From NCBI GenBank assembly GCA_018350325.1, contig JAEVLN010000012.1:682001-746000 (forward strand): a DNA stretch of 64,000 nucleotides. Direction: 5' to 3'. Every line of letters begins with the position of its first letter. Position 1 is the stretch's first letter. The stretch is from Globodera rostochiensis. Its lineage: Eukaryota > Nematoda > Chromadorea > Rhabditida > Heteroderidae. The translations under genes were made by a program, and so were the position numbers. The notes under the pieces are model-generated. The model ran no database searches, was not told the origin of the DNA, and was given only the letters and a program-made list of their open reading frames with translations. Of this stretch, positions 1-11,050 are shown one piece after another.

Positions 1-1843
1 GACGGTCAGAAGGACCATCATCAGAGAGGAGCTCAGCTGGGCCAAAGATCTGATCAGAGGGATATTTTGGCTTGGCATTAGTAATTCGAATTAATATTCC
101 CAATGAATTATGATTCGATTCTGGAATGGACAACTTTTTTCTGATCGGTTTTATCAGAAGCTTTGAATTGGCACTGATCACGAGGGGCCAAGGCAAAGAA
201 TTTGCAAATTTACGTGGAGAAATGCAAGGACAGCATGAAGAAAGTGCTGGACTGGAGGATTGGGTAGAAGGCCAAAGTCGGCACCATTGCCATCAGAGAG
301 AGAATCAGCGCCTTGCGAAGGTAAGGCACCGTAAACAGAGACTGAAAGGGCAATTAATTTGTAAATTCGACGTGTTAACGAAGCGATCACTGATCAGTGA
401 TTGATCACTCACTGACCAAAATCGATGCGTCGCCTTCGGCATTTTGGTCGTTCTGTGCCTCCTGCTGATAGTCCCTCAACGCCTGCTCGTTGGACGCCAT
501 GGGCCCCTGGAAGAAAGTGAGTGACCGTCGCGCGGCTGCTTCGTCTCTTCTGAAAATGTACATAAAAAGGTGTCGATTTAAATGTTCGGGCGATGGGTCA
601 AAAATCGTCCGATTTTTTTTTGTTGTTTACTTTTTGCCAAATTTGAATAAATTAAGGCCCATGGCAAATTCGAACTTTGCGATCATCAAAAACTTGGGCG
701 TCTCCGGGATCCAGGCCAGGAACAGCACGGAGACGATGCCGGGCAGAACGGGCACGAAGAACAGCAAAGTGAGGGAGTGGCCGAGCACGGGACGAATGCC
801 GAGGAGCATGCCGAGAAGGCCCATGGCGGAATAGCCGGTGGCGAACAGCGAAGAGAGGGCCCCTCGCAGGGATGTGGGCGAAATCTCCTGTCGGCGGATG
901 GGATTTTATGTTTGTTCAACCACCGGCTACTGCTCGCACTTGAAGGTAGAGAATGGCGACGGTGTCGGACATGGGCGAGAAGACGGAGGCCATCAGTCGA
1001 CCAAAGACCATCACCTCCGGGTAGGGGAACAGCGTGGCCAACATTTGCAGGGCACAAGCCAACGTCATCATCGCCGTGGCCAAAATGTAAGCGGCTCAAA
1101 ATAAATTCATTTAAACGGAGAAAAATGGGGCAAATTTTAAATGTTACGCTTTCGTCCGTATTTGTCGCATAAATGCGGTGAACAGAGGGCGCCCACGATT
1201 TGGCCGGCATACCAACAGCTGTTAATGGCCGATCGAATCAGCGAAAAATGATGTTCGCTGAACGAAGTGCCGCGGTTGGTGTACGACTCGTTCAGATACG
1301 TGTCCAACTCCTTCACCGCCGTATTCACCGAAGTGTGCTTAAGCATTTATTTTAAATCACACTTAAAACGCAGCAAAAATTTGTTTTTTAATTTTCAAAT
1401 AAAGTTGAAAAACAAAAACTTTAAAAAACGATTTAGTGAATGGAAATAAATTCGTCCATTCTTGCAATTTAATGTTTTTTACTACATATGAACATTATTT
1501 TGAATTTTTGTATACATTTAAATGAAATATATGATAGGCTAAATAAATTAATTCAACAACAAAACTGCGAGAATTATGTACAAATGCTTATTTTTTGTTA
1601 AATTAATATGTGCTGACTGACCATGAACGCGCTGGGGAAGTTGGTGATGCAGGTCAAGCAGCAGCCAATTCCGACCAATTTGAACGTTTGGAGGAGGGGA
1701 AAAACGAGAGGCGATTCCTTTGCTTGTGACGTTATGAAGCTGTTGGTCGACTTCGTCACCGGGTCGGCCAATTCGATGCTTTTTGTGGTTGGCTGCTCGG
1801 GCGAATGTTGGACAATGTTTACGGCGGTAGGACAACCGCACAT
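1..1843 (-). CDS. SLC2-family facilitated sugar (glucose) transporter, 5' part
   Basis: Multi-pass plasma-membrane hexose carrier of the major facilitator superfamily, GLUT type. Proposed exons on the minus strand: 1622-1843 (ATG at 1843), 1148-1337, 940-1094, 681-887, 417-506, 214-341 and 1-49; all phases agree. Seen in order: a first hydrophobic segment ([15 protein letters not shown]), the loop motif DKYGRK after TM2, helices with [15 protein letters not shown], the motif [13 protein letters not shown] after TM4, the PETPKFL motif that ends the N-terminal half, a linker ([13 protein letters not shown]), then TM7 ([20 protein letters not shown]). The C-terminal half lies beyond the left edge. 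The intron 507-680 has no in-phase GT donor; the only fit is a GC donor (ATC then gcaaag). The family call is secure. The substrate and the C. elegans orthologue (an fgt gene) are inferred. Confidence 0.88.
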
Positions 1844-3412
1844 TTTGTGAAATTGGAGCTGAATTTAAGGGAGGGGGGGGGGGAATTGTTTTATAAAAAA
1901 TTTGGAAGGGTTAAAGAGAATTTGGAAGAGTTAAAGGAACTACGTAATCACAGAATAATGATGAATACAGTGGAATGAATATGTTCAAAATGTTTGGGTC
2001 GTTTATGTGCGTTGAGTGCCGTTTGGGTACATTCCGAGTGCAGCGGAGTACAGCTCCGGTACTCGGCGAGGACGTTGGAGGGAATTGCCGTCCATCGAAG
2101 GAATGGTCGGCCGGCGATAATGTGGAGGGCCTCCTACATAAACTGTTGCGGACATCGCCGAACTTGTCCCCGCCCCGTCACTCTGCATCTTTGTGCCCTC
2201 CCCAGACGGCACTCTCTCTCTCATCCTCAGCACCCAACGCGTTAATGGGGGGGGGGGCGGTTGATGACCTCCAATGCGTCGTCATCCAATGCCTCTGCCG
2301 GCCCCGCCCGTCGTTGTGCGGTGGAGGCCGTGCACCGGCGTGCACTCGGCAAATTCCATACCAAGCCCCCCACACTGCCCACACTGTCAGTCAGTCAGTC
2401 ATTGTCCGACGATATGAGCGGTAATTCGAAATGTTTTTATTTATACACATGCCCCCCCCAACTTTGACTGCCCCTCCACAGCCATCTCAACCCTTTCAAG
2501 GAGTTCAGACGATGGGGAAGAATTTTGCATCATCTTTATGTGTATATACATCATCAGTCTGTTTGTTCTGTCCATTCTTGTCATCGCCCATTATCGGCAC
2601 GGCACACTTTTGGTGAAAGAAATGGACGAAAAATATGTAAAGGATAAAAAGAAATAGGTAAATGTGTGGGCGGTGTCAAAATGAAATGGAATATTTGTTC
2701 TTGAAATGCCACAATTAATAACCTAAAATGTGCCTGGGGCAAAAGTTTTTTTTTAATTTTGTGCGGAATAAGTAGCATTTACTGCTCCAACTCGGAGTCC
2801 ATTAAGGATAATGCCCTAAATTGCATAAAAAAGAAATGTTATGAAACATGAAGAGAAACCCAAGGAAATTAAGTAAAAGTCTCATTTTTCGAAAAAACAA
2901 CTTTTTGAAAGACCGATGAGGGAAAAAATGATCAAAATAAATATGCACAGAAGCAAAAAGGAATGAGTAAATTTGCTTATACAACCACAAAATGCACGTC
3001 AGCGCCAATGTTTCCTCTAATCAGCGCAAATGATTTAACAACGGTCTAAGCCTAAGCCTAAGCCTAAAATCTTTATGCGACCCTTTCAAAAATACTAACG
3101 AAAACATTGGGAAAAACAACTCAAAGCAAAAGGCATTAAAATTGTTGTAAAGGCCGAGGGGATTCCGGGCTGAACGTGGCGGCCCGAATTGAGGAAGTAC
3201 AGCGCAGGCCGCCCTTCCGCTGCTGCAGCAATTGGACCGTTTTTTGGTTGAGGGCGAATTGGCGGGACGTAAAGCGAGCCGCCGCCGGGGGGGTTGGTTT
3301 CTGTTGGAGGCGGCGGGGACGGAGTTGACGAATTGGAAGCTTAATTGGGCAAATGTTTTATGTCCGTTTAACAATGAAACGACAGGTTGATATGAATATG
3401 AATGGTAATTAA
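1844..3412. other. Intergenic, no gene seen
   Basis: Non-coding spacer between the sugar transporter start and the secreted-protein stop. Open frames around 1975-2424 are GC-rich but lack splice context or recognisable motifs. It would include the transporter promoter (just above 1843). A short tandem of aagcct occurs near 3050 and a taattaattaatt run near 3410. Nothing else is supported. Confidence 0.5.
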
Positions 3413-3985
3413 TTAATTAATTGGCCTGCCTCTGAAACCTTCTCGAATTTGATTCGCTTTGTCGTTGAATTTATCCTCAGACGGCGTTAAATCGTTGCTC
3501 GGAGGGCAGTCCGGACAACGGCAATTGTGCTGAACGTTGTCGAAAGGGCACCGAACGTCCTCGTGGATAAGAGCCAACGAAGACAGCAGCAGCGGAGGGA
3601 AGGACGAACGATTTGAAGAAACATTTGCATGAGAGATGCAACGAAAGGACCTGAAATGGCATTTCGAATTTAGGCACAGCGCTTTTATGCCCTTGGGGGA
3701 TCCTCTACCAATTTGGGTCAGATCATTTGGTGGTTTATTCATTCCTCTTATGCTGATCGGTCACCTCTTCAGCATTTCGCGTCCCCTCGGGTACTCGTCC
3801 CTGATCAAACAGTACAACAACGAGTCCGGGTCCCCTTCCGCACAGCTCCGTGGCTTCTTCATGCACTCCGTTCTCAGTCCGCGTAGTTGAACACAATAAG
3901 CGCACTTTTTGATGTCCGGCGATGGGCGATAGTATAAAGATAACGCAAGCAAACAAATGGCGGCACATGGCACAGCGACCATCAT
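3413..3985 (-). CDS. Small secreted cysteine-rich protein (candidate effector)
   Basis: Two exons on the minus strand, 3765-3985 and 3413-3650, joined by a canonical intron (gtgacc...atttcag, phase 2); the coding length closes to 152 residues. The N-terminus MMVAVPCAAICLLALSLYY reads as a signal peptide. The mature part has about ten cysteines: KKCAYC, TECMKKPRSC, LLYC, then in exon 2 FRCIS, VRCPF and HNCRCPDCPP. There is no second membrane segment. No family was recognised. In plant-parasitic nematodes this architecture (short, signal peptide, Cys-rich, orphan) is typical of gland effectors, but it is also common in cuticle and venom-allergen-like secreted proteins, so the role is inference. 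The next upstream in-frame codons contain no ATG, so the start is the first of two adjacent ATGs. Confidence 0.6.
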
Positions 3986-5871
3986 CGTACGGTTCAATTT
4001 ATTTGTGCTAATGGTAAAAATTCAAAATTAAAAACCATTCCAAAAAGGGAAATAAATGTCCGGTGGCCCTCCGCCCTTCCCGAAAAGTGATTGGTGAAGA
4101 GTTCGCAGGGTTGGGGATGTTCGGGGGATGATCGAATATTCGATTGTGCTTTAAGGTTGTTCGCGGCGTAATTGAGGGTTCCTCTCCAAAAACCTTTTAT
4201 CCACCGCCTCCCCTTCTCAATAATTGTTAAATTTTAGCCACAAAAATGGTCAAAAAATGAATTGCAAAATATTAAAAAGCGCAAAACCGTCGTAAAAAGG
4301 GCGATTTGAGTGGGCCAAACCACACAAAGACATTCCATTCGCATTACAATTGAAATCGCAAAAGAACGACTAACAAATAAGAACCAAACGAAATAACGAA
4401 GAAATAGACAATGAATGGCAATGAATGGCCCAAAATTATTTGAATAATAATCGTTTGTTGGAGGAGAGAATCAATCCATTGGATTTGCCGTTTTTGCCAA
4501 CTGATTGTGAGCAGAGATGGGCGTAAATCTTTTCAAAGTGAACTTAAAATTATCTTTTTAAAATAATTATTTTAATAAATTTAAATATTCACATCACTTT
4601 AAAATGTTGAAGGCTGTCATTAGGTTGAGAAAAGTCCGGACTTGAGGACCGATCTAGAATCTCAAAAAACCTCGACGAGAATCTCGATCGTCCGGACTCT
4701 AACTCTAATATAAAATCTATCAAATCGAGACTGTTTCATCTCCGTCCCTCACTTACCAGGGATTTTCATTGGCATTTTTTCTGATTTGACTTTCAAGAAT
4801 GCTGCTGAATTGGACCGAATTTTTAAGTGTTCGATACCTTTAGGAAATTAATTTTTTGTTCGCTTCTGCTGGGATGTCTAATAAATTATTTATTACATAG
4901 AAGCAATAGCAACAGCGTCACGGCCATTTATTCATCACACTTCTCTTTAATTCTTAATTCGCTTGCCCCTCGGGGGATGGATGATTCATTTGCCCCCTCC
5001 CTCCACCCCCTTTTCCCCCTTCTCCCATCCGACCACAAAACAACAAATGAAACTGCTGGAGAAATAGGCACATTTTAAGTCCATTCATTCCATTTATTGG
5101 TGGAGTGTTTGTTTGGTTGGCACTTTGGCCATTCAAACTGATGGCTTTAAAGACAAAACAGAACAGAAATCGAGGCCCCTAACGAACATTTAAATGGTTG
5201 TTTTATTTCTCTGTTTTTTTCTTTCTTATCTTCGCTATTTTCAGCTTCTCTTTGGTGTGATGAGCCCCCCCCCCCCCCTCAAAAAGCATTCGATTTGTGG
5301 GGGGGGGGGGGGACATACACACGGAGGAGGAGGAAGCGAATTATTGGACTTTGCGTGCCACTTTTTTTACACACCGCGCCCTTTCTCTTTCTTTACCGTT
5401 CACGTTGCGAGTTTTCTCGGTCGATACTTTTTTTCCGCCGCATTTCGCTTCTTTTGGTTAAATAATGGCCATGGCTTCACCTCTCCAGCGACGCCGCCGC
5501 GGCGAAGGATTTGGCCCCTCTCCCCGCATACCTTTCACTTTCCCCGTCCGCCCGTTGGAGTTGGACGGACGGCGCTGGGCCTTCAAACTCCCGGCGCTTC
5601 CAACCCCATCCATCAAAACCCAAATTTCCAAAAAATAAATGCGTATTTTGTAGACGGAGAAAATAAATGTCCGTTTTTCTCTTTCGAAATGCTTCTTCTC
5701 TTAAGAATAGTAAAATACTTAGACAAATTTATTTATATGTAAGACCAGACTAATTGAGTTAAGGAATGACATCATTTGCTGAGATCGTTGAATTTTTTTC
5801 TTTAAGTTTTTTATTAAATAAAATATTTTGTCTATTTCTTCTCACTTTTCCATTAATAAAACGCTGAAAGA
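3986..5871. other. Intergenic spacer
   Basis: AT-rich spacer between the divergently transcribed secreted-protein gene and endophilin, so both promoters should lie here. It holds facing C- and G-runs at about 5266-5312 and a 12-bp perfect palindrome AAGTCCGGACTT near 4634 whose core GTCCGGAC recurs near 4690, giving a possible hairpin. No coding exon with matching splice sites was found. Confidence 0.5.
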
Positions 5872-8264
5872 ATGTCATTGTCGGCGCTCAAAAAGCAATT
5901 CAACAAAGCCAATCAGTATCTGAGCGAATCTGTCGGTGCCGCGGAAGCGACAAAACTCGATGAGGAATTTACTGAAATGGAACGGGTCAGTCAGTGTTGG
6001 GGAGGGTTTTGAAAAAGCTTTTCACTGTTTGTGTTGTATTTATAAAACATTTTCAAAATGAATTTTGTCACATTTTTGTTTCTTTGAGCTTTCAATTTAA
6101 AATGCGTTCTTTCCCCGAGGGTTTGAGAGATTTGTCTTCTCTTTTATTTTCATGTCCTTTATCAGAAAGTGGACATGACCAATGAGCTGATCACGCACAT
6201 CATCAACGGCACCAACGAGTATCTGCAGCCGAACCCAGGTTTATTTTGGCGTTTAAGCTAACCGATAGGCTTAATTGGCTAATCTGACATTGCTTAATTG
6301 GCTAATCTGACATTGCTTAATTGGCTAATCTGACATTGCTTAATTGGCTATTCGACATTTAATTGTATTTTTTTTTTGTTAAGCGACACGTGCCAAAATC
6401 GCCGCAATGGGCGCCATGTCGAAGGTGCGCGGCTCCACCAAAAACCAATCGTACCCGCAGACGGAGGGAATGTTAGCGGACACAGTGCAAAAGTTCGGGC
6501 GGGGCCTTGGCCATCAGTCGGACTTTGGAAAGGTTTTTTTTCAGAATTTAAAATAATTTAATTTCAAATTTATTTTCGTTTGTTTGTAGGCGCTTTGTGA
6601 CGCGGCCGATGCCTTTCGCCAAATGGCGGACGTAAAGTACCAATTGGAGGACAATGTGAAGCACAACTTTCTCGACCCGATCAGCGACTTCCAAAACAAC
6701 GAACTCAAAGATTTTAATGTGAGGCTTTTGATTTTCTAATTATATGACAGGTTTTTATGGTCGAACCGTGGCGTATACTAACTGTTTGTGTTGTATGGAG
6801 TATATTTTCGGTTAAAATTAAATTCAAAATTATCAAAAAAAAACTCCAAAATCCGTTCCATCCCTTAAACCAAAATTTAACAGCGGGGAAATCGAGAAAA
6901 AACAATTAAAAAAATGGGATAAATTGAATTAACATTTTAGGCGCATCGAAACAAATTGAAAAGTCGTCGTTTGGATTACGATGCAAAAAAGCGCAAACAA
7001 ACCAAAGGTTTTGTGAGGACAAACATTTTTTTTCGCTAATTTTTTGAACTTTAAGAGGACGAATTGGTGCAGGCGGAGGAGAAGTTGGAGGAGTCCAAAC
7101 AACTCACTGAAAAAGCAATGTACAACATCCTCAACAACGACGTAAGCAGGCGACTGGTCGATTGAATGTTTTTTTGAGACGGAATCTGTCGTGTCGTCAA
7201 ATTGCGTTTTGACAAAAATTTCAATTTCGGACGGACATTTTGTATCAAAATGCAATGCTTTTAGGTCGAACAAATCACTCAGCTGAAGGCACTGGTTGAG
7301 GCGCAGTTGGACTTTCACCAGCAAACGTTGCAAATTTTGGAGAATTTGAAGTCTCAACTTGCCAGCAGGTGGATGATCCGTTTTTTATACATAATAATCG
7401 GAATTGATATCATATGGCGTTTCTTTCCGATCTGGAGGAATTTGTAAGATTCTAAATGTTCAACTTCTTTTAAAGAGTTGACGAGTCGAATGTGAAACAA
7501 CGAGTGGAACATACGCCGAAACCGGTTATTGACCGAAGACGCAATTCGCGCAGCGATTTGAACTCCATTCATTCGTTCGTTTTAATAAGACAAAAAAGCC
7601 TCAAAAAAACATTGTCGACTTTTAGCACCACGGATCCCGGGAGGAACAGTTTGGCTGGCTTGTCCATCTCCAGTCCGATGCCATCTGCCAACGCCACGAT
7701 GAACAGCCACGGCGGTCCATCCCCAGCCCACAACACAACCACATTAGCGTCATCTGATCAGAATGCTCCGTCGACCGCTGCACAGCCGGGCCAGAAGGGC
7801 AAATCCAAGGCGCTCTACGACTTCCAGGCATTGAATCCGGGCGAACTCGACTTTAAGGGTTCGTCTTCATTCACACAAAAGCATGTGGCCAGAAAATAGG
7901 GAAGAGGTCGACTTATATAGTAAATGTTGGAGGGGGGGGGCGGTATGGAAATAATCGTAAATTGGACTTTGAATTGGGAAAAATGGGGACTTTCCCCTTT
8001 TTCTAATTGGCCACGTCCCTGTGTTCGCTTTGTTCGCGTAATTTTGCCTTTTTAGAGGGCCAATTGATTCAACTCGACTCGCAGATTGACGAACATTGGT
8101 TTGAGGGGACATTGGACGGACGGACCGGCTTCTTCCCCATCTCCTACGTGGAGGTACGTCGACACTTTCAAATTGGGAACTGAAAGCAACAAACTAAACA
8201 CCCCTTCCCCCCTTTTCTTAAGATTATCGTGCCCATCCCTTCGTCCACTGCAACACAACAATAA
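5872..8264 (+). CDS. unc-57: Endophilin-A (N-BAR plus SH3 protein), complete
   Basis: Eleven exons: 5872-5985, 6166-6238, 6384-6532, 6590-6718, 6941-7007, 7056-7141, 7265-7368, 7476-7574, 7626-7858, 8056-8153, 8223-8264; phases agree and the sum is 397 codons plus stop, the usual size of endophilin-A. It starts [20 protein letters not shown], the conserved amphipathic H0 helix, followed by a BAR coiled coil ([19 protein letters not shown] through [17 protein letters not shown]) and a Ser/Pro/Asn-rich linker. A C-terminal SH3 domain carries ALYDF, the HWFEG tryptophan and GFFPISYVE. Endophilin senses and generates membrane curvature and recruits synaptojanin and dynamin during synaptic-vesicle endocytosis; the C. 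elegans orthologue is unc-57. The 51-nt intron at 7575-7625 stays open in frame, so its retention would add a short insert to the linker. Confidence 0.95.
6258..6356 (+). repeat. 23-bp tandem repeat in endophilin intron 2
   Basis: About four copies of a 23-bp unit (taattggctaatctgacat plus tgct) between the donor at 6239 and the acceptor at 6382. Some units are truncated. No coding role. Confidence 0.85.
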
Positions 8265-8511
8265 AATATGGGCAGCATAGTGCGGCTGAAAACGGCCATT
8301 CTAGCAATCGAAAAACAACACCAAACCTTTGAACGGGATGCTGTGGAGAATGTTAGCATTCCTTTTGATGGAACATTCGGATGCATCAAAAACACCCAAA
8401 TTTGCACTAATATTTACCCTAGTAAAATAACTAATTTTCGTTTGTGTATTCTTGTGCGTTTTGGACTCCGAATTTCTTCTTCCGTGTCATTTATACATTG
8501 TAACCAATAAA
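8260..8511 (+). terminator. 3' UTR with two AATAAA polyadenylation signals
   Basis: AATAAA overlaps the endophilin stop codon (8260-8265), and a second AATAAA lies at 8506-8511 after about 240 bases of non-coding sequence. Either could direct cleavage; the second leaves a normal-length 3' UTR. Confidence 0.5.
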
Positions 8512-8939
8512 ATAGAAAACAACAAATTTCTAAAATCATTAACCCTCTGCGGCAGAGTTGTTCTTTTTCCAAGAAAATTCCCGTCTAACTATGCATGGCG
8601 ACGGGGTGCGTGCACCTCGATAACGGAAATCGGCTTTGGGAAACCAAAAACGATTTTTTTAAATTTAACAGAAAAAAAGCTTCAATAAAAGCTAAGTATA
8701 ATGTTGCAAAAAAGTGCATTAACCAAAAAACATTTTCTCATTGCCGATTTGTCTGCATTTCGTTATTTCCAAATTTGGCGGGGTGTTGTCGCACCCTCAC
8801 AAATTTAATGGGGGATTTCGTTATGAATTCGTGCGAGAACACAAACCCAACACATTGCCACGTTTTCAATTTCCTACAAACAATTTCCATTAACATTTTC
8901 TGTTTGTTTACAAAAATGCAGAACAAAACAACAAAATAA

Positions 8940-9500
8940 TCAAAATTTCATTAACATTGTCAAAACCGCGTGATATTACTGAGAGGCGCGGCGCGAATTT
9001 GGCACAGATTTTTGAGAAATTGGACGCCGAGAAAACGCGCCCTGAACACATCGCCAGGCTTAACCCCGGGAATAATCGGCGAACAAACCTAAAAACGGAA
9101 GAAATTAATGGGGGAGTCCCTAATTTTGTTTAGCTCACCAATCCCAGACAACCGTAAGCAGTGCCGCTGATCAATTTGTCTTGGTAGACTTTTCTTGCCG
9201 TACCGGTGATCTCCAAATGTCCATCAGGCACATCCTCCCCATCTCCGGGATTGACTCTGAATGAAAAGGGTGGCGGATGCTTTTTAGAACTTCTTCCATT
9301 TATCAGAAACATGACTATCGGAGGTTTTGGACACTTCCAGTAACGGTCATCACCCGGGGCATCTACGACAACATGTTCGCGGCGTACTTTAACACAATCA
9401 TTCGAACATCGACGTCCACATGCACACAATTGTGGTCTTCAAGAATGAAAATTGGCTCACGAAATTTGATTGCTCCGATAGCAATTGGGACAGCATCAAT
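8940..9500. other. Possible coding segment, strand unresolved
   Basis: Both strands show protein-like stretches. On the plus strand, about 8955-9133 lacks an ATG but reads FEKLDAEKTRPEHIARLNPG with a stop after it. On the minus strand, about 9132-9420 reads DGHLEITGTARKVYQDKL and ends at a clean donor (GGATTG then gtgagc); after an acceptor near 9089 it continues VKPGDVFRARFLGV. The minus reading has matching splice sites and is slightly preferred. No family was recognised, and no complete gene model could be closed. Confidence 0.25.
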
Positions 9501-9536
9501 TCTGAAAAACTCAAAAGAATTGGAGACTCTCTCTGA

Positions 9537-9994
9537 TTAAACAAACTTTGGTCTGTAATGGCCGACGGCCTCTCCCATCAAACGTCGTACTGCCGTCTCC
9601 ACATGTCCAGCGTGTTGCCAACCCTTTTTTGAATTAAATTATTTACTTTAACGGAATTCCGAAAAAGATCAATCGGACAGTTTTAAACCCCCTAAATGTT
9701 TAGCTCTTTCCAAATGTTAATTCTTACCAAAGTGACGTGAACTTGTTCGGTCACTTCCTCAATCAATGGGTCAGAAAGGCATTGCCGTGCCTGAGTGTAG
9801 GTGAACCGACCGTGTTGGATGGACTGAAAAGGAGAACAAATTGAAACAAGAACTCCCATTTAAAAATGTTTCCAAAATGAAAATTTTCGGATTTGTTCAA
9901 AAATACATTTGAATCCGGAGTTATTAACCTTCGGCGCAAGAGGAGCCAGGTCGAGGTCCGAATGCATGGATGTGGTTGGTGTTGGCCCAGACAT
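9537..9994 (-). CDS. Small unrecognised gene, three exons
   Basis: Exons 9929-9994 (ATG at 9994), 9728-9823 and 9537-9623 on the minus strand. Introns are canonical (gttaat...tttcag; gtaaga...aaaaag), all phases are 0, and the result is 82 residues. Residues include TYTQARQCLSDPLIEEV and GWQHAGHVETAVRRLMGEA. The second exon is open in only one of its three frames, which supports it. The real start may lie upstream, since the reading frame stays open 5' of the chosen ATG to an acceptor-like aaatag near 10030. No domain was recognised. Confidence 0.4.
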
Positions 9995-10451
9995 TAATCC
10001 TGGATTCGAATCAATGGGGGTGCAGAAATCTATTTTTTGTGGGGTCGTTTGCACAGAAAATCTAAAGTGTGAATGATATACACACCTACTATACATACAT
10101 ATTTGTATATAATTAATACATTTCGGAGTGAGACACAAATAAGATTGAAAAAAGGACAAAAATAAGCCTTAAATCCTTAAAATAGCCTCGAGCAAAGTTT
10201 TTTTATTTGAAATCAGGCCGCCTTTTAATGCTAATATTTAACGCCGATGACAAATTGATTCGCTTTTTTCCAACAATAACCAAATCGATAAGCCAGTAGT
10301 GCGCCCATGTGGCACAAATGAATGCATAGAGTGTGATGCATTCTTTAAAAAATCTTCAATATTTTACGTTTATTGTTGGAAAACGATTAGCAAATAAATT
10401 TGCATTCAATTTGAATAGTAAAATGTAATAATTAATATTAATTTACTTTTG

Positions 10452-10457
10452 TTTAGA
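10452..10457 (+). promoter_or_regulatory. Probable spliced-leader acceptor directly before the ATG
   Basis: tttag followed by one base and then ATG at 10458. No upstream exon is apparent, so this acceptor-like site is most simply a trans-splice site, as is common in nematode genes. Confidence 0.45.
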
Positions 10458-10893
10458 ATGAAACTTTTACAATTTGTTGTCGTTGTTTTGGTTGTCTTCC
10501 CAATTTTCGGTTGCAATGATTTTCCAAAGGAGCAACAAAAAAACAATCGCAACAATCAAACGCCCGAAATTGGTTTTTTGAAAAGTAAAACTTACAAATT
10601 CGTCATTAAATATTTTATTATTTCGAAATTAAGTCGATTAATTTGTGGCCTTTCATTTGCAATATTTAATTGACACTTTCATTTATATTTTAGTAAGTAA
10701 AAGAAGAGCTCAAATGCGGAGGAATTATTGTAATAAAAAAGGAATTAGAAATTGTGTGGGAAAACGGACATTTGGAAGTCTCACTAAAATGGATGGTGAA
10801 ATACGCTGCAAATTGTCCAAAAATCCAAACGGCACGGAAATTTGCGTTCCCGATATGAGTGAATTAAATCAGCATTTTAAATCCGATCATTAG
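10458..10893 (+). CDS. Small secreted basic protein (candidate effector)
   Basis: Two exons, 10458-10584 and 10694-10893, with a phase-1 canonical intron (gtaaaa...tattttag); 108 residues. The N-terminus MKLLQFVVVVLVVFPIFG is a strong signal peptide. The mature chain is Asn/Gln-rich (KEQQKNNRNNQT), then strongly basic (SKRRAQMRRNYCNKKG), with four cysteines in exon 2 (NYC, RNCVG, IRCKL, EICVP) and a His/Asp end (HFKSDH). No homologue was recognised. The gene is conspicuously AT-rich compared with the GC-rich exons of its neighbours and is followed at once by a 19-bp satellite. The basic cluster could act as a nuclear signal if the protein were delivered into host cells, but that is speculation. 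Confidence 0.65.
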
Positions 10894-10896
10894 GGA

Positions 10897-11050
10897 CCGA
10901 TTGATCGATAAGCACCCGATTGATCGATAAGCACCCGATTGATCGATAAGCACCCGATTGATCGATAAGCACCCGATTGATCGATAAGCACCCGATTGAT
11001 CGATAAGCACCCGATTGATCGATAAGCACCCGATTGATCGATAAGCACCA
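10897..11050 (+). repeat. 19-bp satellite, eight copies
   Basis: Eight near-perfect head-to-tail copies of ccgattgatcgataagcac, beginning four bases after the stop codon of the small secreted protein. The unit contains the palindromes TTGATCGA and ATCGAT. Confidence 0.95.

Noticed and set aside
1975..2424. 149-codon plus-strand frame near the sugar transporter
   Set aside because: Cys/Ser/Pro-rich composition without domain; equally open on the opposite strand; G-run inside.
4510..4765. Possible transposon with GAGATGG...CATCTC ends and internal AAGTCCGGACTT palindrome
   Set aside because: Termini are short and imperfect, and no matching target duplication could be found.
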